In this document: positions 32,325-40,850 of the stretch, piece by piece
How the letters are laid out: each line of letters opens with the position of its first letter
Position numbering within the stretch: position 1 is the stretch's first letter
Program-made: the position numbers and the translations under genes
NCBI GenBank assembly: GCA_036568605.1
Contig: DATCSE010000038.1
Location: 1 to 51,549, forward strand
Direction of reading: 5' to 3'
Origin: DATCSE01 sp036568605
GTDB lineage: Bacteria > Pseudomonadota > Gammaproteobacteria > Burkholderiales > Burkholderiaceae_C
DNA: 51,549 bases
The notes under the pieces: generated by a model
What the model was told of the DNA's origin: nothing
The model's database searches: none
The model's input: only the letters and a program-made list of their open reading frames with translations

Positions 32325-33509
32325 ATGCTGATCAACTTCTTCTTCACGCTGCGCGCCGCCAAGCTCAAGGTCTCGGTCAAGGAGTACCTGATGCTGCTCG
32401 AGGCGATCAAGTCCGGCGTCATCGACGACGAGGGCGGCCCCAGTGTCGACAAGTTCTACTACCTCGCCCGCACCTCGCTCGTGAAGGACGAGGCGAACTA
32501 CGACAAGTTCGACCGCGCGTTCGCCGCGTACTTCAAAGGCGTCGAGCTGCTGACCGACTTCACGCAGGACATCCCGCTCGAGTGGCTGCAGAAGAAGCTC
32601 GAGCTCGAGCTCAGCCCCGAGGAGAAGGCCGCGATCGAGAAGATGGGCTGGGACGAGCTGATGGAGACGCTGAAGAAGCGCTTCGAGGAGCAGAAGGAGC
32701 GCCACGAAGGCGGCAACCGCATGATAGGCACCGGCGGCACCAGCCCGTTCGGCGCCTACGGCTACAACCCCCAGGGCATCCGCATCGGCCAGGACAAGGG
32801 CCGCAACAAGAGCGCCGTGAAGGTCTGGGACCAGCGCGCCTACAAGGACTACGACGACACGCTGGAGCTCGGCACACGCAACATCAAGGTCGCGCTGCGC
32901 CGGTTGCGCCGCTTCGCACGCGAGGGCTCGGACCTCGAGCTGGATCTCGACGACACGATCCACAGCACCGCGGCGAACGCCGGACTGCTGGACATCAAGA
33001 TGATCCCCGAGCGGCACAACAAGGTGAAGGTGCTGCTGCTGATGGACGTGGGTGGCACGATGGACGAGCACATCCATCGCGTCGAGGAACTGTTCAGTGC
33101 GGCCAAGTCCGAGTTCAAGCACCTCGAGTTCTATTACTTCCACAACTGCGTCTACGACTTCATGTGGAAGAACAACCGGCGCCGCTACAGCGAGAAGTTC
33201 CCGACCTGGGACGTGATCCGCAAGTACAACAAGGACTACAAGCTGATCTTCGTCGGCGACGCGACGATGAGCCCGTACGAGATCCTGCAGCCCGGCGGCA
33301 GCGTCGAATACAACAACGAGGAGCCGGGTGCCGAGTGGCTCGGCCGGCTGACCCACGCGTTTCCGAAGTTCGCATGGATCAACCCGGAGCCGCAAGGCGT
33401 TTGGGGTTATCGGCAGAGCATTGCGGTGATCCAGCAGCTGATGAACCAGCGCATGTTCCCGCTGACCCTCGCCGGGCTCGAAGGAGCGATGCGCCTGCTG
33501 AGCAAATGA
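32325..33509 (+). CDS. VWA-domain protein (CoxE-like), partner of MoxR
   Basis: 394 residues. The N-terminal ~150 residues are helical (FFFTLRAAKLKVSVKEYLML, SGVIDDEGGPSVDKFYYLAR). The C-terminal VWA domain starts with VKVLLLMDVGGTMDEHIHRV, where the metal-binding MIDAS appears as DVGGT in place of DxSxS, and continues with EFKHLEFYYFHNCVYDFMWK and LIFVGDATMSPYEIL. Such CoxE-like proteins are usually encoded beside a MoxR ATPase; here the ATPase is 5 kb upstream. Its stop overlaps an ATG in ATGA, an alternative start of tamA. Confidence 0.92.
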   Translation: MLINFFFTLRAAKLKVSVKEYLMLLEAIKSGVIDDEGGPSVDKFYYLARTSLVKDEANYDKFDRAFAAYFKGVELLTDFTQDIPLEWLQKKLELELSPEEKAAIEKMGWDELMETLKKRFEEQKERHEGGNRMIGTGGTSPFGAYGYNPQGIRIGQDKGRNKSAVKVWDQRAYKDYDDTLELGTRNIKVALRRLRRFAREGSDLELDLDDTIHSTAANAGLLDIKMIPERHNKVKVLLLMDVGGTMDEHIHRVEELFSAAKSEFKHLEFYYFHNCVYDFMWKNNRRRYSEKFPTWDVIRKYNKDYKLIFVGDATMSPYEILQPGGSVEYNNEEPGAEWLGRLTHAFPKFAWINPEPQGVWGYRQSIAVIQQLMNQRMFPLTLAGLEGAMRLLSK

Positions 33510-33556
33510 TCGCAGCGCGCGCCGTCACGGCGCGCGTCCGTGCGAGCTGCGCCGCG

Positions 33557-35443
33557 ATGGCCCACGTCCGTGCGTTCCGTGCCGCGACGCTGCTGCTGTC
33601 GACTCTGCTGCTGGCCGGCTGCGGCAGTCTCTCGGCCCTGCTGTCGGGCTCCGACGACGGCAAGCAAAAGGCCGACAGCGCAGCCAGCGCCGCCTCCGAA
33701 CCCGCGATCAACACCGACCGCGCCGACTACCGCATCGAGGTGCAGGCGCCGGACGAGCTGCGTCGCCTGCTGCTGAACTACCTGGACCTCGCGCGCTTCC
33801 AGGATGCGCCGGCGACCGAGCGCATCACCGGCGCCGAGCTCGCGCGTCTGGAGCGCGGCGCGCCCGCGCAGGCGCGCGGCCTGCTCGAGACCGAGGGTTA
33901 TTTCAACGCCGACGTGGCGATCACGCGCGAGAACGGCCCGAACGGGCTGCCGCTGCTGCGCGTGCGGGTCGATCCGGGGCCGCGCACGACGATCGCCGCG
34001 TTCACGATCGAGGCCGATTCCGGCGGCAGCGTCGCCGATGCCGCCGAGCTCGAAGCCTTGCGGGCCCAGTGGGCCATGCCGCCGGGTACGCCGTTTCGCC
34101 AATCGCTGTGGGCCAGTGCCAAGAACGCGACGCTCGCGCGGCTGCGCGCCGACGGCTATGCGGCCGCGAACTGGCGCGACACGGCAGCCACCGTCGACGC
34201 CGCGCACAACACCGCGACGCTCGCGCTGGTCGCCGAGACCGGGCCGCGCTACCGGCTCGGCGAGTTGCGCATCGAGGGCCTGAGCCGATACCAGGCCGAC
34301 ACGGTGCGGCGCCTCGCGACCTTCGAGCCCGGCGAGGCGTACACCGAGAAGCAACTGCTCGACTTCCAGGAACGGCTGCAGAAGGTCGGTCTGTTCGAAG
34401 GCGCCTCGGTCGAGCTCGATCCGGCGGTCGAGACGCACGACGCGGCACCGGTGCTGGTGCGGGTCAAGGAGCTGCCGCTGCAGCAGGCGACGATCGGCAT
34501 CGGCTACAGCGCGAACACGGGGCCACGCGTCTCGCTCGAGCACTACCACCGAAGGCTGTTCCGCTTCGGGGGCGACGACTGGGTCGCGAAGAACAAGTTC
34601 GAGCTCGGCCCGTCACTGAAGTCATGGGAAGGCCAACTCACGTCGCACCCGCTGCCCGACCTGTACCGCAACCTGATCGCCGGCACCGCGTCTCGGCTGC
34701 GCACCGACGATCAGATCCAGTCCTCGTGGTCGGCGCGCGTCGGCCGCACGCAGGACTCGCCGCGCTTCGAGCGCCTGTACTACGCGGAGTTGAGCCACGC
34801 ACGGGTCGACAGCGACACGGTGGTCAGCAGCGCCGAAGCGGTGACCGCGAACTACCAGTGGATACGCCGCGACCTCGACAACGTGCTGCTGCCCACGCGC
34901 GGCAACTCGTTGTCGCTGCAAGGCGCGGTCGGCTACGGCCGCGGCACGCAGACCACGGGCGGCGTCACCGAGGAGGGCCGCGGCCCGTTCACGCGCGTCT
35001 ACGCCCGCTACACCTGGTACCGCCCGTTCGGCAAGGACTGGTACGCGACGCTGCGTGCCGAAGCCGGCGAGGTCTTCGCGAAGCAGGTGCTGGGCGTGCC
35101 CGACACCTTGCTGTTCCGCGCCGGCGGCGACAACTCGGTGCGCGGCTACGGCTACCGCACGCTGGGGCCGGAAGTGAACGGTGCCGTCACCAGCGGCCGC
35201 ACGCTGCTGACCGGCAGCGCCGAGATTGCACGGCCGATCTCGCCGAAATACCCGGCGTTCTGGTGGGCGGCGTTCGTCGATGCCGGCAATGCCGCGGACC
35301 GGTGGCGCGATCTGCACCCGGTGTTCGGCTACGGCGTCGGACTGCGCTGGCGCAGCCCGGTCGGGCCGCTGCGCGTGGACTTTGCATATGGCGAGGCCGT
35401 GCGGCAGTTTCGCGTGCACCTGAGTGTCGGCATCGCGTTCTGA
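33557..35443 (+). CDS. tamA: TamA-like Omp85 outer-membrane translocase with a lipobox
   Basis: Outer-membrane barrel of the translocation and assembly module, 628 residues from 33557. The N-terminus MAHVRAFRAATLLLSTLLLAGC looks like a lipoprotein signal with lipobox LAGC (Cys22), unusual for an Omp85 protein. An in-frame ATG at 33506, overlapping the VWA stop, would lengthen the leader by 17 residues. POTRA domains follow (ARGLLETEGYFNADVAI, TGPRYRLGELRIEGLSRY, EKQLLDFQERLQKVGLFEG), then the barrel with VRGYGYRTLGPEVNG, the conserved (V/I)RGY motif of loop 6, and the C-terminal VRQFRVHLSVGIAF. Next to tamB, as expected. Confidence 0.93.
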   Translation: MAHVRAFRAATLLLSTLLLAGCGSLSALLSGSDDGKQKADSAASAASEPAINTDRADYRIEVQAPDELRRLLLNYLDLARFQDAPATERITGAELARLERGAPAQARGLLETEGYFNADVAITRENGPNGLPLLRVRVDPGPRTTIAAFTIEADSGGSVADAAELEALRAQWAMPPGTPFRQSLWASAKNATLARLRADGYAAANWRDTAATVDAAHNTATLALVAETGPRYRLGELRIEGLSRYQADTVRRLATFEPGEAYTEKQLLDFQERLQKVGLFEGASVELDPAVETHDAAPVLVRVKELPLQQATIGIGYSANTGPRVSLEHYHRRLFRFGGDDWVAKNKFELGPSLKSWEGQLTSHPLPDLYRNLIAGTASRLRTDDQIQSSWSARVGRTQDSPRFERLYYAELSHARVDSDTVVSSAEAVTANYQWIRRDLDNVLLPTRGNSLSLQGAVGYGRGTQTTGGVTEEGRGPFTRVYARYTWYRPFGKDWYATLRAEAGEVFAKQVLGVPDTLLFRAGGDNSVRGYGYRTLGPEVNGAVTSGRTLLTGSAEIARPISPKYPAFWWAAFVDAGNAADRWRDLHPVFGYGVGLRWRSPVGPLRVDFAYGEAVRQFRVHLSVGIAF

Positions 35444-35444
35444 T

Positions 35445-38400
35445 ATGGCCCCCCCCGTAGCGCCTTCGGCGCTCCCCCCAGGGGGCGCCCCCAGTGGACC
35501 GGCGAAGCCGGATCCACGGCGTCCGCTTGGCCTGCTGCGGTGGATCGGTATCTTGCTATGCGTCGTCGCCTTCCTCATGGCGATCGCGGCTGGCGGCGCA
35601 TGGTGGGCGCTGCGGACGGAACCGGGCACGGCGCGCGTGCTCGCGCTGCTGCCCGGTGTCGAAGTCGAGACGCCGAAAGGATCGCTGCTGGGCGACTTCG
35701 AAGCGCGCCGCCTCGCGATCCGATTGCCGGCCAGCCAGGATCGCATCGAGATCGCCGAACTGGTGTCGCGCGGCTTGCGCATCGAGCGCGCGAGCGGCCC
35801 GGCCTGGCTGCGCATCGTCAGCGACGAACTGCGGGCGCGGCGCGTCGACGTCAAGCTCGCGCCGGGTCCGGCGAAGAGCGAGCCACTGCAGCCGCCCCGC
35901 GACCTCGCGCCGCCGGTCGAGCTGGACCTGCGCGCGCTGCGCGTCGGCGAGCTGTTCGTCAGTTCGTTGGGCACGACGCCCTTGCGCGAGCTGCAGGCGC
36001 ATGTGCAGCTCGGCGCGCAAGCGGGCGGCCTGCACCGCGTCGACAACCTGCGCGTCGCCTGGGATCGCCTGCAGCTCGAAGGCCGCGCGCAGATCGCGAG
36101 CCGCGCACCGCTCGCACTCGAAGTGCAAGTCGCGGCCCGGCAAGACGCCGAACAGGCCCGTGCACTGGGCCTGCCGGCCTGGAACGCGCAGGCGACGCTG
36201 GCCGGCCCGCTCACCGAGCCCGCGTTGCAGGCGACGCTGCGCGCCAACGCCCAGCCTGGGCGCGAAGCCCAGTCGCTGGACGCACGCGCGACGCTGCACC
36301 CATTCGCCGCCTGGCCGCTCGGCGAGCTGCGCGCAACGCTGCACGCGTTGGACCTGGCCGCGTTCGCGAGCGCCGCGCCGAGCACCGCGCTGAGCGGCGA
36401 CGCGAGCGCCGCCAGCCGCGGCGTCGACCAGCCCGCGAACCTCAAGCTGACGCTCGCGAACGCGCTGCCCGGACGCTGGAACGAGGCGCGGCTGCCGCTG
36501 GCGAGCATCGCGCTCGAGCTCGCCGCGGTGCCGAACGATCCGAGCACGCTGGAGCTGACGACCTTCGACGCGCAACTGGCAAGCGCCGATCCCGGCGCAG
36601 CCGCTACGCCCGCATCGGTCGCGGGTCCGGCCGGCCGCATCACCGGCCGCGGCCGCTGGACCCGCGAGCGCTGGAACCTCGACGCGGTGCTCACCGAGCT
36701 GCAACCGAGCCGGCTCGACGCACGCGCCCCGGCGATGCAGTTGAGCGGCCCGCTGCGCCTGAGCGGCAGCGGCTTCGGCGGCGGTCCGTCGCAGCTGCCG
36801 ACCCTCGACGTGCAAACCGAGCTGCAAGGCCGGCTCGCCGACCGCGGCCCGGCACGCGCGGCAGTACTGAAGCTGGACGGCAGCGCGAACGAACGCCGCC
36901 TCGAGCTGCGCAGCGCCGAGGCCTCGGCCGGCGCGGCCCGCGCGACGCTGAGCGGCAGCGCCGAGCGCGGCACCGCGGCCGATGCGCCGTGGGCCGTGAA
37001 GGCGAACGCAAGACTCGTCGACTTCGATCCCGCGCCGTGGTGGCCCGGTTGGGCCGACTCGCCGGCGCGGCGCCGCACGACCAGCCGGCTCAACGCGACC
37101 GCGCAGGTCGACCTGCAGGTCCCGTCCACCGCCGCACCAGGGCCCGCGGCAGCGCCGTGGCTCGCCACGCTGCGCGGCCAGGCCGACATCGTGATCGCGA
37201 ACGGCAGCCTGCTCGCCGGCGTGCCGCTGGCCGGCGAGACGCATCTGAAGAACAGCGACGGCACGCAGCTCGTTGCCGCACTGAAGCTGGACGCCGGCGG
37301 CAACGCACTGCGTGTTGACGGCCGTTTCGCCACGCGCGGCACCGGCGCGAACGACGCCTGGACCGTGCAGCTCGATGGCCCGGCCCTGGACCGCCTGGCC
37401 CCGCTGCTCGCGCTGGCGCAACCGGCCGGTGCCGACGCGCGGCTCGCCGGCCGGCTGAACGTCAACGCGCAGATCGCCGGCCGCTGGCCATCCGTGACGA
37501 CACAGGGGCAGCTCGCCGCCAGCGGCCTGCGCGTCGGAACGGCGCGCCTCGACAACGCCCAAGGGCAATGGCAGGCCGGCAGCGCCGCCGATGCGCCGCT
37601 GACCGCGCAGCTGGCCGTGAGCCAGCTCGCGCTGGTGGCCGCGGACGGCGCGCCGGGGCCGTCGCTCGAGTCCGCGCAGTTGCAGCTGAAGGGCAGCGCC
37701 CGGGCGCACACGCTGGAGCTGCGCGCCCAATCGAAGGCGTTGCCGCCGGCCTGGACCGACTCGCTGCAGAGTGCTGCACCGCCCGGTACGGCCGGCGCCA
37801 CGACCGCCGCCACGACCGCCGGCACGGCGCGCACGCAGGCGCTGCTGCAGGCCCACGGCGGCCTGCTGAGCCGCAGCGCGGCCGCCGGTGCCGTGCCGAC
37901 CGGCTGGGGCGGCGCGGTCGATCGCGTCGAGCTGCGCAGCACCGGCTACGCGCCGATGCTGCAGGCGCAGAACGTCGCGTTCGAGATCGGCTGGGGCCCC
38001 AGCGGTCCGGCGCGTGCGCTGGTGCAGCCGGGCCGCGCCGAGATCCTCGGCGGCGCGCTGCGCTGGAGCCGCATCGCGTGGCAAGGCAGCGCAAGCCCCG
38101 GCGCGCCGGCGCAGATCGACGCCGATGCCGAGCTCGAGCCCATGCGCATCGCCCCGCTGCTGGCGCGCGCGCAACCCGACTTCGGCTGGGGCGGCGACCT
38201 GACCGTCGCCGGCACGCTGGCCGTGCACAGCGCGCCCAGCTTCAAGGCCGACGTCGTGATCGAACGCCGCAGCGGCGATCTCACGGTGACCGAAGAGCTG
38301 GGCACGCAGGCGCTGGGCCTGACCGATCTGCGCCTGGGGCTGGCCGCAAGCGACGGCGTCTGGAGCTTCACGCAGGCGCTGGCCGGCAAGACGCTGGGCG

Positions 38401-39773
38401 TCGCAGCGGGTGCGATCGTCGCGCGCACGACACCGCAAGCCACTTGGCCCGGCGCCGACACGCCGATCGAAGGCGTGCTCGAACTGCAGGTCGCGAGCCT
38501 GGGCACCTGGGGTCCGTGGGTGCCCCCGGGCTGGCGGCTCGATGGCCGGGTGCACGCCAGCGCCAGCATCGGCGGGCGCTTCGGCGCGCCGCAGTACACG
38601 GGGCAGGTGCTGGGCTCGCAGATCTCGGTGCGCAATTTCCTGCAAGGCGTGGACGTGCATGACGGCGATGTCGCGATCCGCCTGCAAGGCGAAAGCGCGC
38701 GCATCGAGCGCTTCACCGCGAAGGCCGGCAACGGCAGCGTCAAGCTCGACGGCGATGCGGAACTCGGCGAGGCGCCGAAGGCCACGCTGCGGCTGATCGC
38801 CGAGCGGTTCCAGCTGCTCGGCCGGGTCGACCGGCGCATCGTCGCGAGCGGCCAGGCGCAGCTGCGGCTGGACCGCCAGGCGCTCGCGCTGGACGGCAAG
38901 TTCGATGTCGACGAAGGCCTGATCGACTTCACGCGCAGCGATGCGCCGACCCTGGCCAGCGACGTGCAGGTGATACGCCCGGGGCAGGCGCCCTCGCCGG
39001 CCGCCGCGGCATCGGCGGCGGCCTCGCCCCGCGGCGCCGCGCCGGTCGTGGCGCCGCCGACCAGCCGCGACGTCGCGCTCGACCTGCGCGTGGGCCTGGG
39101 CGAGAAACTGCGCGTGCGCGGCCGCGGCCTGGACACCGGGCTGCGCGGCGAGCTGCACATCACGTCGCCGGGCGGGCGCCTCGCGGTCAACGGCACGGTG
39201 CAGGCGGTCGACGGCACCTATGCGGCATACAGCCAGAAGCTGGCGATAGACCGCGGCCAGATCACGTTCAACGGCCCGGTCGACACGCCGCGGCTGGACA
39301 TCGAGGCGACGCGGCCGAACCTGGACGTGCGCGTCGGCGTCGCGATCAGCGGCACGCCGATCAACCCGCGCGTGCGGCTGTTCTCCGAGCCCGAGATGTC
39401 GGAGATCGACAAGCTGAGCTGGCTCGTGATGGGCCGCGCGAGCGACGGCCTGGGCCGCACCGACACCGCGCTGCTGCAGCGCGCCGCGCTCGCCTTGTTG
39501 GCCGGCGAAGGTGGCGGCCCCACCGATCAGCTGACCAAGGCGATCGGCCTGGACGAGCTGTCGGTGCGCCAGAGCGACGGCGAGGTCCGCGAGACCGTGA
39601 TCTCGCTGGGCAAGCAGCTCTCGCGGCGCTGGTACGTGGGCTACGAGCGCGGCCTGAACGCGACCGCCGGCAACTGGCAGCTGATCTACCGACTCGCCCG
39701 GCGCTTCACGCTGCGCGCGCAGTCGGGCCAGGACAATTCGCTGGACGTGATCTGGACCTGGCGCTGGCAGTGA
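35445..39773 (+). CDS. tamB: TamB-like inner-membrane/periplasmic bridging protein
   Basis: Very long AsmA/TamB-type protein (1442 residues) that spans the periplasm and pairs with TamA; the family is implicated in autotransporter assembly and phospholipid transport. One membrane anchor near residues 30-50 (WIGILLCVVAFLMAIAAGGA), then a long beta-taco-like region of low-complexity Ala/Leu-rich strands. The C-terminal DUF490 domain is clear: LRGELHITSPGGRLAVNGTV, IDKLSWLVMGRASDG, SLGKQLSRRWYVGYERGLNA and NSLDVIWTWRWQ. The first ~25 residues are encoded by a palindromic repeat (35446-35517). A GTG at 35424, overlapping tamA, is an alternative start. Confidence 0.94.
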   Translation: MAPPVAPSALPPGGAPSGPAKPDPRRPLGLLRWIGILLCVVAFLMAIAAGGAWWALRTEPGTARVLALLPGVEVETPKGSLLGDFEARRLAIRLPASQDRIEIAELVSRGLRIERASGPAWLRIVSDELRARRVDVKLAPGPAKSEPLQPPRDLAPPVELDLRALRVGELFVSSLGTTPLRELQAHVQLGAQAGGLHRVDNLRVAWDRLQLEGRAQIASRAPLALEVQVAARQDAEQARALGLPAWNAQATLAGPLTEPALQATLRANAQPGREAQSLDARATLHPFAAWPLGELRATLHALDLAAFASAAPSTALSGDASAASRGVDQPANLKLTLANALPGRWNEARLPLASIALELAAVPNDPSTLELTTFDAQLASADPGAAATPASVAGPAGRITGRGRWTRERWNLDAVLTELQPSRLDARAPAMQLSGPLRLSGSGFGGGPSQLPTLDVQTELQGRLADRGPARAAVLKLDGSANERRLELRSAEASAGAARATLSGSAERGTAADAPWAVKANARLVDFDPAPWWPGWADSPARRRTTSRLNATAQVDLQVPSTAAPGPAAAPWLATLRGQADIVIANGSLLAGVPLAGETHLKNSDGTQLVAALKLDAGGNALRVDGRFATRGTGANDAWTVQLDGPALDRLAPLLALAQPAGADARLAGRLNVNAQIAGRWPSVTTQGQLAASGLRVGTARLDNAQGQWQAGSAADAPLTAQLAVSQLALVAADGAPGPSLESAQLQLKGSARAHTLELRAQSKALPPAWTDSLQSAAPPGTAGATTAATTAGTARTQALLQAHGGLLSRSAAAGAVPTGWGGAVDRVELRSTGYAPMLQAQNVAFEIGWGPSGPARALVQPGRAEILGGALRWSRIAWQGSASPGAPAQIDADAELEPMRIAPLLARAQPDFGWGGDLTVAGTLAVHSAPSFKADVVIERRSGDLTVTEELGTQALGLTDLRLGLAASDGVWSFTQALAGKTLGVAAGAIVARTTPQATWPGADTPIEGVLELQVASLGTWGPWVPPGWRLDGRVHASASIGGRFGAPQYTGQVLGSQISVRNFLQGVDVHDGDVAIRLQGESARIERFTAKAGNGSVKLDGDAELGEAPKATLRLIAERFQLLGRVDRRIVASGQAQLRLDRQALALDGKFDVDEGLIDFTRSDAPTLASDVQVIRPGQAPSPAAAASAAASPRGAAPVVAPPTSRDVALDLRVGLGEKLRVRGRGLDTGLRGELHITSPGGRLAVNGTVQAVDGTYAAYSQKLAIDRGQITFNGPVDTPRLDIEATRPNLDVRVGVAISGTPINPRVRLFSEPEMSEIDKLSWLVMGRASDGLGRTDTALLQRAALALLAGEGGGPTDQLTKAIGLDELSVRQSDGEVRETVISLGKQLSRRWYVGYERGLNATAGNWQLIYRLARRFTLRAQSGQDNSLDVIWTWRWQ
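35446..35517. repeat. Palindromic GC-rich repeat element inside the start of tamB
   Basis: Three consecutive hairpins: AGCGCC-TTC-GGCGCT (35459-35473), CCCCC-CA-GGGGG (35474-35485) and GTGGACCGGC/GCCGGATCCAC (35494-35517, one bulge). The layout is that of the REP-like intergenic elements common in Burkholderiales, but here it lies within the reading frame and is translated as a Pro/Ala/Gly stretch before the TamB membrane anchor. Confidence 0.65.
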
Positions 39774-39830
39774 GGCCACCGCCGCGCGGGCCCGGCGCGT
39801 GCCCGCCCCATGCGAGAATCCGCGCCGCTT

Positions 39831-39905
39831 CCCGCCGTAGTTCAATGGATAGAACGGCCGCCTCCTAAGCGGCAAATACAGGTTCGATTCCTGTCGGAGG
39901 GACCA
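39831..39905 (+). tRNA. tRNA-Arg (anticodon CCU)
   Basis: 75 bases including an encoded CCA. D-arm GTTC/GAAC with loop AATGGATA, anticodon stem GCCGC/GCGGC, anticodon loop CTCCTAA (anticodon CCT, reads AGG), T-arm ACAGG-TTCGATT-CCTGT. The acceptor stem CCCGCCG/CGGAGGG pairs at six of seven positions; the fourth pair is G-A. All other arms are perfect, so it should be functional. Confidence 0.93.
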
Positions 39906-40000
39906 GCGAGACGGCTCTGCAGCTCGCCGATTCCCAGTCCCAAATTCCCCATTCTCCGAGGCTCGCGGCGGTCACACCCGCACACGCAGCCTGCGATCGC

Positions 40001-40030
40001 TTGACATGCAGGTATTTGCCTGCATATTAT
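40001..40030 (+). promoter_or_regulatory. Sigma-70 promoter with embedded operator of the ArsR operon
   Basis: TTGACA (40001-40006) and TATTAT (40025-40030) are separated by 18 bases. The spacer is exactly an inverted repeat TGCAGG-TATTTG-CCTGCA (40007-40024). A repressor bound there would block RNA polymerase. The ArsR-type gene starts 22 bases after the -10, so autorepression is the simplest reading. Confidence 0.85.
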
Positions 40031-40052
40031 CCCTCACGCACCCACACGACGG

Positions 40053-40367
40053 ATGGACGCTGACAAGGTATTCAAGGCGCTGGCCGACCCGACACGCAGA
40101 AAGCTGCTCGATTTGCTGTGCGAGCAGAACGGGCAGACGCTGGGCCAGCTCTGCGAGCACCTGGACATGGCGCGGCAATCGGCCACGCAGCACATCGGGA
40201 TCCTCGAGGCGGCGAACCTGGTCAGCACGGTCCGGCGCGGCCGGGAGAAGCTGCATTTCATCAACCCGGTGCCGCTGCATGAGGTCTACGAGCGGTGGGT
40301 GCGCAAGTTCGAACGGCAGCGACTCAGCCTGCTGCATGACCTGAAGAAGGAACTCGAAGGAGAGTGA
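40053..40367 (+). CDS. ArsR/SmtB-family winged-helix repressor
   Basis: 104 residues. FKALADPTRRKLLDLLCEQN, GQTLGQLCEHLDMARQSATQ (recognition helix) and ILEAANLVSTVRRGREKLHF form the winged helix. The metal-binding ELCVCD motif of ArsR/SmtB metalloregulators is absent, as in the sub-branch that is paired with an AHSA1-type gene. Its own promoter carries the operator at 40007-40024. The next gene starts 2 bases after the stop. Confidence 0.93.
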   Translation: MDADKVFKALADPTRRKLLDLLCEQNGQTLGQLCEHLDMARQSATQHIGILEAANLVSTVRRGREKLHFINPVPLHEVYERWVRKFERQRLSLLHDLKKELEGE

Positions 40368-40369
40368 CG

Positions 40370-40834
40370 ATGAGCCAACAGAAGACCAGCTTCGTCTACG
40401 TGACCTACATCCGCTCGACGCCGGAGAAGGTCTTCGAGGCGATCACGAAACCGGAGATCGCGCGCCGTTACTGGGGCCACGAGAACGTCTCGGACTGGAA
40501 GCCGGGATCGAGCTGGCAACACGTGCGCGCCGACGAGCAGCGTACGGTCCAGGTGGTCGGCGAGGTGGTCGAGGTCCAGCCGCCCACGCGCCTGGTCATC
40601 ACGTGGGCGAGCCCTTCGCAGGCCGACGACCCGGCCAGCGTCAGCCGCGTGAGCTTCGACGTCGAGCCGTACGAGGAGATGGTGCGGCTGACCGTCACCC
40701 ACGACGAACTGGAGGCCGGCAGCGGGATGGCCAAGGGCATTCAGCGCGGCTGGCCTATCGTCCTTTCCAGCCTGAAGTCGCTGCTGGAAACGGGCCAGGG
40801 CATCGATGTCTTCGCGGTGCCGAAGGCGGCTTGA
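40370..40834 (+). CDS. SRPBCC (AHSA1-like) protein
   Basis: 154 residues, START-like fold with a ligand cavity. SFVYVTYIRSTPEKVFEAIT and ARRYWGHENVSDWKPGSSW are typical of AHSA1/CalC proteins; VRLTVTHDELEAGSGMAKGI and RGWPIVLSSLKSLLETG close the domain. The ATG at 40370 has AAGGAG seven bases upstream. ArsR plus AHSA1 pairs are widespread; the ligand is mostly unknown, and the SRPBCC protein may bind or convert the inducer. Confidence 0.9.
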   Translation: MSQQKTSFVYVTYIRSTPEKVFEAITKPEIARRYWGHENVSDWKPGSSWQHVRADEQRTVQVVGEVVEVQPPTRLVITWASPSQADDPASVSRVSFDVEPYEEMVRLTVTHDELEAGSGMAKGIQRGWPIVLSSLKSLLETGQGIDVFAVPKAA

Positions 40835-40850
40835 ACCGGGAGTCGTTCTG

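Noticed and set aside
34622..39875. Very long open frames antisense to tamA/tamB (over 1100 and 1400 codons)
   Set aside because: They mirror the GC-rich codon pattern of tamB on the opposite strand, have Arg/Ala/Gln-rich products without domains, and tamB shows clear family motifs.
39831..40000. tRNA-Arg as integration site of a genomic island covering 40001-44671
   Set aside because: No integrase, no second copy of the tRNA 3' end and no change in base composition were found in the window.
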